A DNA stretch of 39,504 nt from Patescibacteria group bacterium AH-259-L07 (GCA_027718005.1 JALLOP010000001.1:1-39504); one strand, 5' to 3'; shown: positions 7,101 through 17,118, counted from the stretch's first letter. The notes: generated by a model not told the origin, from the sequence alone. Program-made: numbers and translations.

Positions 7101-9278
7101 TCATCCTTCTTCTTCTGAAGAAGGCTGAGTGTATACTTCTCGTGGTTTTGATCCTTCAGCCGGCCCAATAGTTCCCTCTTCTTCTAATAAATCTAGGAGT
7201 CGCGCGGCCCTGGCATAGCCAATACGCAGTCGCCGCTGTAAATATGATGCCGATGCTTTCCCCGCGGCAACTACTGTCTCGCGCGCCTCATCTAAAAATT
7301 CATCTTTTTTTAAATCGCCAAAATGGGAATGTATATCATCTGGCTGTGATTCCGTAACTTCTTCTTCATACAAAGGTTTCGCAATATTTTTTAAATACTC
7401 AACTACTTTTTTAATCTCGATATCAGAAACATACGGGCCCTGCAAACGCCGTGGTTTTGAAATCTCAGGCGAGACAAATAGCATATCTCCCCGTCCTAAT
7501 AACCGTTCTGCACCAGCAAAATCTAAAATGGTTCGTGAATCAACTGCAGAAGCCACTGAAAACGCAACGCGCGTGGTAATATTTGCCTTAATTAATCCCG
7601 TAATAATGTCAACAGATGGACGCTGGGTTGCCATCACTAAATGGATTCCTGTTGCACGTGCCATCTGCGCTAAACGAATAATACAGGTTTCCACCTCATG
7701 TGGTGCGGTAACCATTAAATCCGCCAACTCATCTATAATAACAATAATATAAGGAAGTCTATTATTAGAAAACGCACTATTATACGTATCAATGTTTCGT
7801 TTTTTTGCATCGTGCATTATGTCAAACCGACGCTCCATTTCACCAATAGTCCATTTCAGGGCATTGATTGTCTTATCAACATCCGTAATAACTGGGGTTA
7901 ATAAATGCGGCAGTTCATCATATAACGTAAGCTCAACGCGTTTCGGATCAATTAAAATAAAACGCAAATCTTCAGGCGCATTTTGATAAATTAAACTTAC
8001 AATAACTGAATTTAAAAATATGGTTTTTCCTGATCCTGTACTACCTGCTACGAGCATATGCGGCATATTAGATAAATCTGCCAACCAAATTCTTCCTGCA
8101 ACATCACGGCCGAGTGATATAGTTAAATTTGATTTTCGTTTTTTAAATGTATCGCTCGCTAATATTTCTTTTAAGCGTATCACGGCAACGCGGACATTCG
8201 GTACTTCAATCCCTACCATAGATCGGCCAGGAATTGGCGCTTCGATGCGTATCGGATGTGCTGCTAATGCCATTGATAGATCGTTGTGCAGTGTGGTAAT
8301 TTTAGATAATTTTATCCCCTCTGCCGGTTTTAATGTATATTGTGTTACCGTAGGGCCTACCTTAATTTCCCCCATCTCTACGGGAATGTTAAAATTTTCT
8401 AATGTACGCTTAATAATTAATTTACTCGCCTTAATATCTCCTGCGCTTGGTTTTGAACTTGTACTATCTAATAAATGCAGCGGCATATCAGTTTTTTGAT
8501 ATGATGTTGCCGCCGTAATTGGAATTATTGGTTTTTGTTTTGATGGAGAGAATAAAGCTCCTTCATCTTCTGGTTTTTTTTCAAGTAATTTTGCTGTTTC
8601 TGGTTCTGTTTCACTTGTTAACTTTTGTTTTTTAAACACTATTTTTACTTTTTCAAAAATACGATGTATTAAACTTTGTTTTACTACTACCCGTTCTTCT
8701 TTTTTTGGTTTTTTCTTTATCATACCTGAAAGCGCAACAAGCAATCCAATAATAAAAGCGGCAGTAAATACAATCCAACTTGCCCAAAACCCAAACGTTT
8801 TCACCATCACATAACTAATACCATAACCAATATATCCACCGCCTTTAAATTCGTTTAATGCAGTTGGATTATTAATAAATGCGACATGAAGTGCTGAAGA
8901 TAGAATAACTGCTAAGAGTATGAGGCAAAAAAAACGAGTAATAAATGAAGGCGGCCGTTTTAGGCGAAGTATGCTTTGATCTTGGATCGTATCATACTTA
9001 ATACTAATAAACGCTAAAATTAAAAATATTACCGGAATAAACCAGCTCACCCAGCCAAATAATATTTGAAGTCCGAGTGCAAAAAACTCACCTGCGACAC
9101 CGGCAAGTCCAAAAAGACTTAACAATAAAATTACTGACAGGGCTATCAAAATAATGGATATAACTTGGCGCTGAAATTCACTCATTTTTTCAAATCCTTG
9201 CTTTTGCCGCCTTTTTCTATTCTTTTTTGTTTTACGTTTTTTTAAAAGCTTTGTTGATTTTTTTTGTCTTTTTTTCAT
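7101..9278 (-). CDS. ftsK: DNA translocase FtsK/SpoIIIE
   Basis: A 725-aa membrane-anchored ATPase that pumps chromosomal DNA through the closing septum. The N-terminus is very basic (KKRQKKSTKLLKKRK), followed by about four membrane segments (residues 35-190). After a linker, the motor domain has Walker A VAGSTGSGKT (about 407-416), ILIDPKRVEL, Walker B YIIVIIDELADLM, and LVMATQRPSVDIITG. The C-terminal gamma wHTH, which in other species reads KOPS DNA signals, follows (LQRRLRIGYARAARLLDLLEEEG). Length and order are typical. A later start at MSEFQRQ (about 32 residues in) is possible. It ends at a seven-base array. Confidence 0.96.
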   Translation of the reverse strand: MKKRQKKSTKLLKKRKTKKNRKRRQKQGFEKMSEFQRQVISIILIALSVILLLSLFGLAGVAGEFFALGLQILFGWVSWFIPVIFLILAFISIKYDTIQDQSILRLKRPPSFITRFFCLILLAVILSSALHVAFINNPTALNEFKGGGYIGYGISYVMVKTFGFWASWIVFTAAFIIGLLVALSGMIKKKPKKEERVVVKQSLIHRIFEKVKIVFKKQKLTSETEPETAKLLEKKPEDEGALFSPSKQKPIIPITAATSYQKTDMPLHLLDSTSSKPSAGDIKASKLIIKRTLENFNIPVEMGEIKVGPTVTQYTLKPAEGIKLSKITTLHNDLSMALAAHPIRIEAPIPGRSMVGIEVPNVRVAVIRLKEILASDTFKKRKSNLTISLGRDVAGRIWLADLSNMPHMLVAGSTGSGKTIFLNSVIVSLIYQNAPEDLRFILIDPKRVELTLYDELPHLLTPVITDVDKTINALKWTIGEMERRFDIMHDAKKRNIDTYNSAFSNNRLPYIIVIIDELADLMVTAPHEVETCIIRLAQMARATGIHLVMATQRPSVDIITGLIKANITTRVAFSVASAVDSRTILDFAGAERLLGRGDMLFVSPEISKPRRLQGPYVSDIEIKKVVEYLKNIAKPLYEEEVTESQPDDIHSHFGDLKKDEFLDEARETVVAAGKASASYLQRRLRIGYARAARLLDLLEEEGTIGPAEGSKPREVYTQPSSEEEG

Positions 9279-9331
9279 ATAGTAATGCTAATCTACGAAT
9301 GCATACGAATTAAATTGATTACAACCCTATT

Positions 9332-9393
9332 ATAAGAACCATTCCTCACTTCGTCGCGCTAAGCGCGACTTCGCTCGTCAGAACCTTGAAATT
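9332..9393 (-). repeat. Dispersed repeat (AAGGTTCTG..GGTTCTTAT type), reversed copy
   Basis: Read on the minus strand it begins AATTTCAAGGTTCTG and ends GGTTCTTATA, as at 51-87 and 24187-24218. Here the core is longer and forms a nested GCGCGACGAAG-type hairpin. It lies in the 266-bp gap before ftsK; a TATAAT at 9329-9334 (minus) may be the ftsK -10, but no good -35 is seen. Confidence 0.55.
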
Positions 9394-9454
9394 CCGTCAG
9401 GGTTCACAAATGTAAAAGTAAACTTTTCCATTTGATTCACCCTTAGGAATTATA

Positions 9455-9496
9455 GCATAAAATAAAAAAAATAAAAATATCGAGGTTTTGCCTCGA
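9455..9496 (-). terminator. Intrinsic terminator of rpoBC
   Basis: TCGAGG (9480-9485) and CCTCGA (9491-9496) form a stem. On the minus strand it is followed by a long T/A-rich run ending at about 9455. It lies about 50 bp after the rpoC stop. Confidence 0.88.
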
Positions 9497-9533
9497 CGAT
9501 CCCAATATTATTTAACAATTACAAATATTTTAC

Positions 9534-9574
9534 ATTTTGCATTGTCATTTTGCATTTTGATTTTTGATTTTTGA
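9534..9574. repeat. Seven-base-periodic array overlapping the rpoC 3' end
   Basis: Units ATTTTGC, (ATTGTC), ATTTTGC, ATTTTGA, TTTTTGA, TTTTTGA; one unit is 6 bp. The array supplies the last residues of RpoC (SKIKNQNAK), which have no counterpart in the family. Confidence 0.75.
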
Positions 9575-12500
9575 ATTTGGAAGGCCGGTTCCCGCGGGGA
9601 TTAATTGTCCCACAATTACATTTTCTTTTAACCCGCGTAAATAATCAGGCCGCCCGCTAATTGCAGCATTAACTAACACACGAGATGTTTCTTGAAAACT
9701 CGCAGCAGAAAGCCAGCTGTCCGTAGAAAGAGAAACTCTCGTGATACCAGTTAACAATTCTTTCACTTTGGCAGGTCTCTTATCTATTTTTTTAGCTTTT
9801 TCATTTGCCTCAATAGCATATGACTTTGGCACAATTTCTCCTGGTAAAAGATCAGTATCGCCAGAATCCACTACTAATACGCGGGAAAATATTTGACGAA
9901 TAATGAGCTCAACATGTTTGTCATTTAATTTTTGTCCCTGAGATGAATAAATATATTGAATTTCCCGCAATATATATTTTTCTACCTCTTCTTTACCGCG
10001 CAATTCATAGAGTTCACGCAAATCCAAACTTCCATCAGTTAATTGCTGACCCTTCTCTACCTTATCTTTGTCTTTAACCCATATGGTATATCCGGCCACA
10101 TCATGCTCTTCATGTTTTTCCCCCTCATATGTTACCGTAACCACCGTATCTTTAATACTGACTTTTCCGCTGTGGCGTGCTTTAACTTTTTGTTTTCCAA
10201 TCGTTGCAATACTATCACCTTTTTTAACTTTTTGCCCTTGTTTAACTTTAAGTTTTGCTTTTTTGCCCGCAATGGTATACGTATCTTCTTGTGTGCTAGA
10301 ATAGGTAATCCTAATTCTTTTTTGATCATCTGATGAGATCATCTTAACAGGGCCCTTATGTCTAGCCATAATTGCTTTCCGCTTTACTGGCCTAACTTCA
10401 AACAGCTCTTCAACGCGCGGAAGCCCTTGCGTAATATCTCTCCCTGCAACACCACCGGTATGAAACGTTCTCAAAGTCAGCTGCGTTCCTGGCTCGCCAA
10501 TACTCTGCGCTGCAATAATACCAACTGGTGTACCAGGCGTAACCGGCTCATTATAACTTAAATCATAACCATAGCATCGCGCGCATATACCGCGCACTGA
10601 TTGACACGTTAATACCGATCGAATCCTTACCTCTTCAGGATCTGCATTTTGTATTTCCTCTGCCTTATCATATGATATAACATCATTTTTGCGAACAATA
10701 ACAGCCTTTGATTTTGGGTCATGGATTGCCTTTGCTGCTACCCTGCCAAATAAACGCGTTTGCCAATTTTCTCCCATTTTTGTATTGTCTTCACGCGTGA
10801 ACTTAAAACTCTTTGTACTCTTACAATCATTTTTAGTAATAATAATGTCCTGGCATACATCAACCATGCGCCGGGTTAAATATCCCGCACTCGCAGTACG
10901 AAGCGCGGTATCAGATACACCTTTTCGCGAACCATGGGTAGAAATAAAATATTCTAACACATTAAATCCTTCCTTAAATGAAGATTTAATAGGGAGCTCA
11001 ATTAATCTGCCGGTTGGCGAAGATACAATACCACGCATACCAAACATTTGGGTAAGCTGTGCCCATGAACCCCGTGCACCGGATTCAACCATAGAAAATA
11101 TGGGACTAAATTCAGGATCTCGTTTTCTTACCACCTCAGTAATTTTATCTTTTGTGCCAATCCACACTTCAATACTTTTTAAATATCGTTCATTCTCAGA
11201 CAATAATCCTGTCTCGTATTGATTTCTAACCTCATCAATACGCTTTTCTGCCTCGGCAAGGATCTCTTTTTTTTGCTCCAAGTCAGGCAAATCATCCATT
11301 CCCCACGAAAGTCCTGATCCTGTTAAGTACGTGAGTGTAGTTTGCTTAATTTGATCCAACAATTCAACTGCCTTATCTCTGCCATATTTTTGAATTGATT
11401 TAATTACAATTTGTTTTAACGTCCCTTTATCAACCACGGTATCCATAGTATAAATTCCTTTTGGCAGAATTGCATTAAATAACAGCCGTCCCACACTCAC
11501 TTGTCTGCGTTGAGATCCCTCGCTCGCTCGGGATGACACCTCCGGTGTCACTCTAACGTTAATTTTCTCTTGAAGCGTAATTTTCCCGGTTGAGTATGCC
11601 AACACTGCTTCATCAATACTACTAAAATTCGGATATTCTTTTTTTTTATCTTTTTTGTGAATATAGGTCATATAATACGCGCCCCAGATCATATCTTGCG
11701 TTGGGGTCACAATTGGCTCGCCCGTTGCCGGCTTTAACAAATTGTGTGTTGAGAGAATAATATTTTTTGCCTCATCACGTGCCTGACTCGTAATAGGAAC
11801 GTGTACCGCCATTTGATCTCCATCAAAATCAGCATTAAATGCTACACATACCAAGGGATGGATTTGAATCGCTTTTCCTTCAATTAATACTGGCTGGAAC
11901 GCTTGAATGCCTAATCGATGAAGTGTTGGCGCACGATTCAATAATACATAGGTATCTTTAATAATTTCTTCTAAAATAGCATATACCTCTTCAGTGCCTG
12001 TCTCAATTAAACGATTGGCGGACCTCACATTATGAACAATTTCTCGCTTAATTAATTCGGAAGCAATAAACGGCTTAAACAATTCCACTGCCATAAGCTT
12101 TGGCAGACCGCACTGACTTAACTTCAGGCGCGGTCCAACCACAATAACAGATCGGCCTGAATAATCTACGCGCTTCCCAAGTAAATTCTGTCGAAATCGC
12201 CCCTGCTTTCCTTTTAAAATATCAGCTAAGGATTTCAACGGCCTTCGCTGGCCAGTCGAGGCAATGGTTGTTTTCCCGCTTCGCATTTCATTATCAATTA
12301 ATGCATCAACTGCTTCTTGAAGCATTCTCTTTTCATTGCGTAAAATCACCTCTGGTGCATGCAAATCATACAATCGTTTTAAACGATTATTGCGATTGAT
12401 TACCCGTCGATACAAATCATTTAAATCTGAAGACGCAAACCTGCCGCCATCTAACGGCACTAATGGCCTTAGTTCTGGTGGAATCACCGGTACCGCACGG

Positions 12501-13387
12501 AGCACCATATACTCTGGCTTGATATTATTGGTAATAAAATTGCGGACATACTTTATACGCTGGAGTAATTTTTTCTCTTTAGTAGGATTGGTTGTTTTTT
12601 CCCGCTTCTTTTCAAGTTCTCGTGCAAGTTTAGATAAATCAAGATTTTCAAGTAATTTTAAAATTGCCTCTGCACCAATACCAGCCTCAAAAATATGCCC
12701 ATAGCTCATCGAAAGCTCGCGATATTCTAACTCAGTTAACAAACTCTTTTCATATAACTCTGTTATTTCACGCTTTGTTTCTTTATATGTTGTCGTTAGA
12801 TCCTCAAGTTTTTTTGCATATTCCTCTGAATTGTTATGTTTTTCATGTTTAAGCGCTTTTTTCTCATCATTAAACTCTTGCTCTAATTTTTTGTGCGCTT
12901 TTTCTTTTAAATCTTCATCAACATGGGTAATGATAAAATTAGCAAAATAAACCACTTTTTCTAATGCCGCAATTGACATATCTAACAACAGCCCGATCTT
13001 TGATGGGACGCTGCGCAAAAACCAAATATGGGCTACCGGTGCAGCAAGTTTAATATGGCCCAAGCGTTCACGCCGTACTAAAGATCGCGTTATCTCAACG
13101 CCGCAACGATCACACGTGATACCACGATAGCGCAGCTTTTTATATTTGCCGCACGCACACTGCCAGTCTTTTACCGGACCAAAAATTCTTTGACAAAATA
13201 AGCCGTCGCGCTCTGGCTTACGGCTTCGATAATTAATGGTTTCTGGCTTCATGACCTCCCCATATGACCACTCCTCCATAATCTCTTTTGGTGATGCGAG
13301 ATGTAAACTTATCGCATCAAAATCAGCCTGATGTCTTCTTCTATCAGACGGTAACGTTAATGTGGAAATTGTTGATGGTGTCGGCAT
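9545..13387 (-). CDS. rpoC: RNA polymerase subunit beta'
   Basis: A 1280-aa catalytic subunit of RNA polymerase. The N-terminal zinc ribbon is CACGKYKKLRYRGITCDRC (about 77-95). The active-site Mg2+ loop NADFDGD is near residue 518. The second zinc site includes CQSVRGICARCYGYD, followed by GIIAAQSIGEPGTQLTLRTFHTGG cut here into its known parts: the trigger-loop/bridge region. About 15 residues (VSSRASEGSQRRQ) come from a palindromic repeat at 11512-11551. The C-terminal tail is encoded by a seven-base array. It lies 137 bp after rpoB, with an inverted-repeat element in the gap. Confidence 0.98.
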   Translation of the reverse strand: MPTPSTISTLTLPSDRRRHQADFDAISLHLASPKEIMEEWSYGEVMKPETINYRSRKPERDGLFCQRIFGPVKDWQCACGKYKKLRYRGITCDRCGVEITRSLVRRERLGHIKLAAPVAHIWFLRSVPSKIGLLLDMSIAALEKVVYFANFIITHVDEDLKEKAHKKLEQEFNDEKKALKHEKHNNSEEYAKKLEDLTTTYKETKREITELYEKSLLTELEYRELSMSYGHIFEAGIGAEAILKLLENLDLSKLARELEKKREKTTNPTKEKKLLQRIKYVRNFITNNIKPEYMVLRAVPVIPPELRPLVPLDGGRFASSDLNDLYRRVINRNNRLKRLYDLHAPEVILRNEKRMLQEAVDALIDNEMRSGKTTIASTGQRRPLKSLADILKGKQGRFRQNLLGKRVDYSGRSVIVVGPRLKLSQCGLPKLMAVELFKPFIASELIKREIVHNVRSANRLIETGTEEVYAILEEIIKDTYVLLNRAPTLHRLGIQAFQPVLIEGKAIQIHPLVCVAFNADFDGDQMAVHVPITSQARDEAKNIILSTHNLLKPATGEPIVTPTQDMIWGAYYMTYIHKKDKKKEYPNFSSIDEAVLAYSTGKITLQEKINVRVTPEVSSRASEGSQRRQVSVGRLLFNAILPKGIYTMDTVVDKGTLKQIVIKSIQKYGRDKAVELLDQIKQTTLTYLTGSGLSWGMDDLPDLEQKKEILAEAEKRIDEVRNQYETGLLSENERYLKSIEVWIGTKDKITEVVRKRDPEFSPIFSMVESGARGSWAQLTQMFGMRGIVSSPTGRLIELPIKSSFKEGFNVLEYFISTHGSRKGVSDTALRTASAGYLTRRMVDVCQDIIITKNDCKSTKSFKFTREDNTKMGENWQTRLFGRVAAKAIHDPKSKAVIVRKNDVISYDKAEEIQNADPEEVRIRSVLTCQSVRGICARCYGYDLSYNEPVTPGTPVGIIAAQSIGEPGTQLTLRTFHTGGVAGRDITQGLPRVEELFEVRPVKRKAIMARHKGPVKMISSDDQKRIRITYSSTQEDTYTIAGKKAKLKVKQGQKVKKGDSIATIGKQKVKARHSGKVSIKDTVVTVTYEGEKHEEHDVAGYTIWVKDKDKVEKGQQLTDGSLDLRELYELRGKEEVEKYILREIQYIYSSQGQKLNDKHVELIIRQIFSRVLVVDSGDTDLLPGEIVPKSYAIEANEKAKKIDKRPAKVKELLTGITRVSLSTDSWLSAASFQETSRVLVNAAISGRPDYLRGLKENVIVGQLIPAGTGLPNSKIKNQNAK
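11512..11551. repeat. Palindromic element inserted in frame in rpoC
   Basis: ATCCC (11515-11519) and GGGAT (11530-11534) form a hairpin. TGACACC / GGTGTCA (11534-11550) forms a second, overlapping the first by one base. The same GAGATCCCTCGCT..GGGATGACA string lies between secY and adk at 35466. It is translated as a linker in RpoC. Confidence 0.75.
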
Positions 13388-13419
13388 GCGAGGAAATTAA
13401 TGTTAATTAATTTTCGAGC

Positions 13420-13518
13420 ACCCCCCACTTTCTAAAATTCGAATATTTTGGGGATAAAGAAGTTTTATAAGTATTTTCGCATTAAAAATAATTTTTCGGG
13501 TTTTAGAAAGTGGGGGGT
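13420..13518. repeat. 99-bp element with 18-bp perfect inverted ends between rpoB and rpoC
   Basis: ACCCCCCACTTTCTAAAA at 13420-13437 is the exact complement of 13501-13518; similarity continues a few bases inward. The 63-nt centre is AT-rich. It takes up most of the rpoB-rpoC gap, ends 6 bp from the rpoB stop, and would fold into a large hairpin in the rpoBC mRNA. There is no T run, so it is not a classical terminator. Confidence 0.8.
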
Positions 13519-13524
13519 CTTCGC

Positions 13525-16500
13525 CTATCGGCTCGATTTTCTATTATTTCTTCTCGATGGGAGTTTCCTACCTCGTCGCAGCATATCAACCCCCAGCGCT
13601 AATCCCTTTAATTCGCGCACCAATACGCTAAATGATTCTGGAATATGAATCTCCTTAATAGGTTCATCTTTAATAATTGACTCATACGCCTTAGTTCGCC
13701 CAATCACATCATCGGATTTAATGGTCAACATTTCTTGAAGGGCATTCGCCGCACCATATCCTTCAAGCGCCCATACTTCCATTTCTCCAAATCGCTGCCC
13801 TCCAAACTGCGCTTTTCCACCTAATGGCTGCTGGGTAATCAATGAATATGGCCCAATTGAACGTTGATGAATTTTGTCTTCAACCAAATGGTTGAGTTTC
13901 ATCATGTAAATATAGCCAATGGTTATTGGCTCCTTAAATTGCTCGCTGGTTCTTCCATCATAGAGCATAACCTTGCCGCTCTCAGAATACCCTGCACGCT
14001 TAAGTTCACGTTTAATCTCAATCATGGTAACGCCATTTAATACAGGGCTTGCTGCCTTATACCCTAATGCCTCGGCAGCTAAACCTAAATGTGTTTCTAA
14101 AATTTGTCCTAAATTCATTCGAGAAACTACACCTAATGGATTTAAAATAATATCAATGGGTGTGCCATCTTTTAAATAGGGCACATCTTCCTCAGCCACA
14201 ATGCGCGATATAACTCCTTTATTTCCATGACGGCCTGCCATTTTGTCACCAATTTGTACCTTACGCAGATCAGCAATTAACACACTTATAGATTTAATCA
14301 CCCCTGACGGCAATTTATCTCCTTTATCACGGGAAAATATTTTTACATCAATAACTTTCCCATGCTCACCATGCTCTAAATACAAAGAGGAGTCACGAAC
14401 ATCCTGCGCTTTTTCACCGAAGATCGCACGCAAAAGTTTTTCTTCTGCTGTCAGCTCAATCTCGCCCTTTGGTGTAATTTTGCCCACTAAAATATCGCCA
14501 GACTGTACCTCTGCACCAATGCGTACAATTCCTTCATCATCAAGATTTTTTAACTTTTCTTCACTTACATTAGGAATATCACACGTCATCATTTCCGGTC
14601 CAAACTTTGTCTCGCGAATATCAATGGTGTGTTCATCAATATGAAGCGACGTGTACAGATCACTTTGCACTAATCGTGACGATATTAAAATGGCATCTTC
14701 ATAATTTCCTCCCTCCCATGGCATAAACGCAACCAATATATTTTGCCCCAAGGCTAACTCTCCATTTTCAATTGAAGGTCCTTCTGCTAAAACCTCGCCA
14801 GATTTTACCTGCTGTCCCTTGGCTACAGTTGGCCGCTGATTAAAGCATGTATCAAAATTAGACCGTTGGAATTTATTAAGGTAATATAAATCTTTCTCGC
14901 CTGAAGTGTAAGAAATAGTAACATGATTTGCATCAACACTCGTTACTCGTCCTGCTTTTTGAGCATGAATCATATGATCAGAATCTTTTGCAATACGCGC
15001 CTCAATCCCTGTTCCAACAAGAGGAGAAGCTGGTCTTACTAACGGCACTGCTTGCCGTTGCATGTTAGTCCCCATCAAAGCCCGTACGCCATCGTCGTGC
15101 TCTAAAAAGGGAATCAAACTTGTTGCTACACTGACAATTTGATTTGATGCTACATCAATAAATTCAACTTCTTGGACGCGACAAAATCCTGGACGGCCAT
15201 GAATTCGTGCCTCAACTCTTTCTTCACTAATGTTACCATTTTTATCAATGGGAGTAGAATAGGGCGCTAAAATATGCTGCTCTTCCTCATGCGCATTTAA
15301 ATAGGCAATTTCATTAGTAAGTTTTCCCTTTACTACCTTACGATACGGGGTCTCTATAAAGCCATATTCGCTCAGTCGTGCATAACAGCTTAGATGGCTC
15401 ACTAAACCAACATTTGGGCCTTCTGGTGTTGCAATCGGACAAATTTTCCCATAATACGTTCTATGTACATCGCGAACCTCAAAGCCGGCACGCTCTCGGG
15501 TGAGACCTCCCGGACCTACTGCGGTTAACCTGCGTTTGTGTTCAAGTTCTGAAAGAATATTGGTTTGATCCATAAACTGAGATAATTGCGATGACATAAA
15601 AAACTCTCTAATCACGCCGGTAATGGGCCGCACATTGATCAATTGCCCTGGCGTTAATGCTTTTTGCTCAACAACGCTCATTCTATCCCGAATAATTCTT
15701 TGAAGCCGTAACATTCCTACGCGCATCCTATTCTGAACTGATTCACCAACAGCACGTACTCGTCTATTTGATAAATGATCAATATCATCAGGTAATGACT
15801 GATTGATACTCAGTCGTATTATCTCAGCAATTATAGGAACAATATCTTTCTGGCGCAATACGCGCTCTTTTACACTTTTATCAAAACCGAGTCGTTGATT
15901 CATCTTATACCGCCCCACCTTGCTTAGATCATATCGGTTTGATTTAAACAACATAGCATAAATCAATGATTTAGCATTATCAACCGTTGCCAGCTCTCCT
16001 GGCCGAATTTTTCTATACACCTCAATCAACCCCTCTTGTTCAGTCGAGGAAGGGTCTTTTTCTAATGTTGCATTAATATATTCAATCCCTGCCTGTCCGG
16101 CAGGCAGGCCTGAATTATCTTTTCCGCCTGAAGCGGAAAACTGTTTAAATGCATTTAAAATTTCTTTATCCGTACCAAGTCCAAAAACTCTCAGGAGTGC
16201 GGTTATGGCCGTTTTTCTTTGTCTATCAATGCGCACCCACATCACACCTCTCGTATCAATTTCAAACTCAAGCCATGCACCACGGTCAGGAATAATCTTT
16301 GCACCATAAAAAAATCGCCCTTTGATTGATTCTCCTGAAAAGAATACGCCGGGCGATCTCACAAGCTGCTGCACTACAACGCGCTCAATGCCATTAATAA
16401 TAAAAGTTCCGCGTTTTGTCATCAGCGGAATGTCACTAAAATATACTTCTTGTGAAGTCTTCTTACCGGTTTTCTTATTAATTAAGCGCGCTTTTACGGT

Positions 16501-16758
16501 CAAGGGCGCTTCATAGGTTAGGTTGCGATTTTTACTCGTGATTTCATCAAATTTTGGTGCTCCTAATGAACAATTAATAAAATGTAATTCATAATTTCTC
16601 CCTACTGCATCTTCAATAGGAGAGAATTCTTTAAATAATTCTTTAATTCCTTTTTTCAAAAACCAATCATATGAAGCCTTTTGTATTTCAACTAAATCAG
16701 GCAGGGACAGATCAAATTTTGAAGTAAAAAATGTTTTACGTGAATTAGAAGCAGGCAT
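13525..16758 (-). CDS. rpoB: RNA polymerase subunit beta
   Basis: RpoB of about 1077 aa. Recognisable segments are FFMSSQLSQFMDQTNILSEL with HKRRLTAVGPGG (the rifampicin pocket region), GPNVGLVSHLS, MPWEGGNYEDA, KMAGRHGNKGV, and the C-terminal MEVWALEGYGAA. The chosen start is the ATG giving MPASNSRK; an upstream TTG (16785, MREFLRLIN) is in frame, but neither has a well-placed Shine-Dalgarno. A region around residue 210-225 (DNSGLPAGQAG) is encoded by a palindromic repeat. Unlike most bacteria there is no rplJL upstream; a Mur ligase and a long structured leader precede it. Confidence 0.97.
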   Translation of the reverse strand: MPASNSRKTFFTSKFDLSLPDLVEIQKASYDWFLKKGIKELFKEFSPIEDAVGRNYELHFINCSLGAPKFDEITSKNRNLTYEAPLTVKARLINKKTGKKTSQEVYFSDIPLMTKRGTFIINGIERVVVQQLVRSPGVFFSGESIKGRFFYGAKIIPDRGAWLEFEIDTRGVMWVRIDRQRKTAITALLRVFGLGTDKEILNAFKQFSASGGKDNSGLPAGQAGIEYINATLEKDPSSTEQEGLIEVYRKIRPGELATVDNAKSLIYAMLFKSNRYDLSKVGRYKMNQRLGFDKSVKERVLRQKDIVPIIAEIIRLSINQSLPDDIDHLSNRRVRAVGESVQNRMRVGMLRLQRIIRDRMSVVEQKALTPGQLINVRPITGVIREFFMSSQLSQFMDQTNILSELEHKRRLTAVGPGGLTRERAGFEVRDVHRTYYGKICPIATPEGPNVGLVSHLSCYARLSEYGFIETPYRKVVKGKLTNEIAYLNAHEEEQHILAPYSTPIDKNGNISEERVEARIHGRPGFCRVQEVEFIDVASNQIVSVATSLIPFLEHDDGVRALMGTNMQRQAVPLVRPASPLVGTGIEARIAKDSDHMIHAQKAGRVTSVDANHVTISYTSGEKDLYYLNKFQRSNFDTCFNQRPTVAKGQQVKSGEVLAEGPSIENGELALGQNILVAFMPWEGGNYEDAILISSRLVQSDLYTSLHIDEHTIDIRETKFGPEMMTCDIPNVSEEKLKNLDDEGIVRIGAEVQSGDILVGKITPKGEIELTAEEKLLRAIFGEKAQDVRDSSLYLEHGEHGKVIDVKIFSRDKGDKLPSGVIKSISVLIADLRKVQIGDKMAGRHGNKGVISRIVAEEDVPYLKDGTPIDIILNPLGVVSRMNLGQILETHLGLAAEALGYKAASPVLNGVTMIEIKRELKRAGYSESGKVMLYDGRTSEQFKEPITIGYIYMMKLNHLVEDKIHQRSIGPYSLITQQPLGGKAQFGGQRFGEMEVWALEGYGAANALQEMLTIKSDDVIGRTKAYESIIKDEPIKEIHIPESFSVLVRELKGLALGVDMLRRGRKLPSRRNNRKSSR
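16088..16140. repeat. Two palindromes inserted in frame in rpoB
   Basis: CCTGCCTG / CAGGCAGG (16088-16108) and TTTTCCGC / GCGGAAAA (16120-16140). The first encodes GLPAGQAG. A related CCTGCCGGCAGG lies in ruvX at 30233 and also encodes LPAGQA. Confidence 0.8.
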
Positions 16759-16785
16759 ATTTATAAGACGCAAAAATTCCCTCAA

Positions 16786-17050
16786 GATATCTATAAGGGA
16801 TTTTTTAATTCAATTTTGTCTCTAAATAATATTCAAGGGGACAAAATTAATGTATTATACCCCTAATAAAAGGGGCAAATTTATTATCGTCTCGGAATTT
16901 AAATAAATTAAATTCCGACAGCTCTTTATCTTTTCAGATAAAGAGCTGGACCAGATAGGAGAATAAACCGAGACGACCCAGCCCTTTTAAAAAGGGCTGC
17001 TCGTTAGAGAGATAGGGACGAACTAAGTGAGTCCCTATCTGGGATTGTAT
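16786..17050 (-). promoter_or_regulatory. Long structured 5' leader of rpoBC
   Basis: Non-coding stretch between the promoter and rpoB. Perfect hairpins, given as arm pairs: 17010-17019 / 17031-17040; 16980-16988 / 16990-16998; 16919-16930 / 16937-16948 (12 bp); 16893-16902 / 16908-16917 (10 bp); 16860-16864 / 16871-16875; 16812-16820 / 16840-16848. An outer 8-bp stem, CGTCTCGG (16888-16895) with CCGAGACG (16968-16975), encloses two hairpins and shares CGG with the 10-bp one, so the two cannot form fully together. No short ORF stands out. It is a candidate cis-regulatory RNA; no known family is recognised. Confidence 0.65.
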
Positions 17051-17053
17051 CTT

Positions 17054-17082
17054 ATAATAGCATATTAATTTTGTTTTGTCAA
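17054..17082 (-). promoter_or_regulatory. Sigma-70-type promoter of rpoBC
   Basis: On the minus strand TTGACA (17077-17082), 17-bp spacer, TATTAT (17054-17059). Transcription would start near 17047 and give a leader of about 290 nt. Confidence 0.82.
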
Positions 17083-17118
17083 GTATGATTTTTCCCCTTA
17101 ATTAAGCCAAAAAATAAG

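Noticed and set aside
9545..13387. Plus-strand open frames opposite rpoC, rpoB and ftsK
   Set aside because: They lack domains, start sites and plausible composition, and lie wholly opposite conserved genes.
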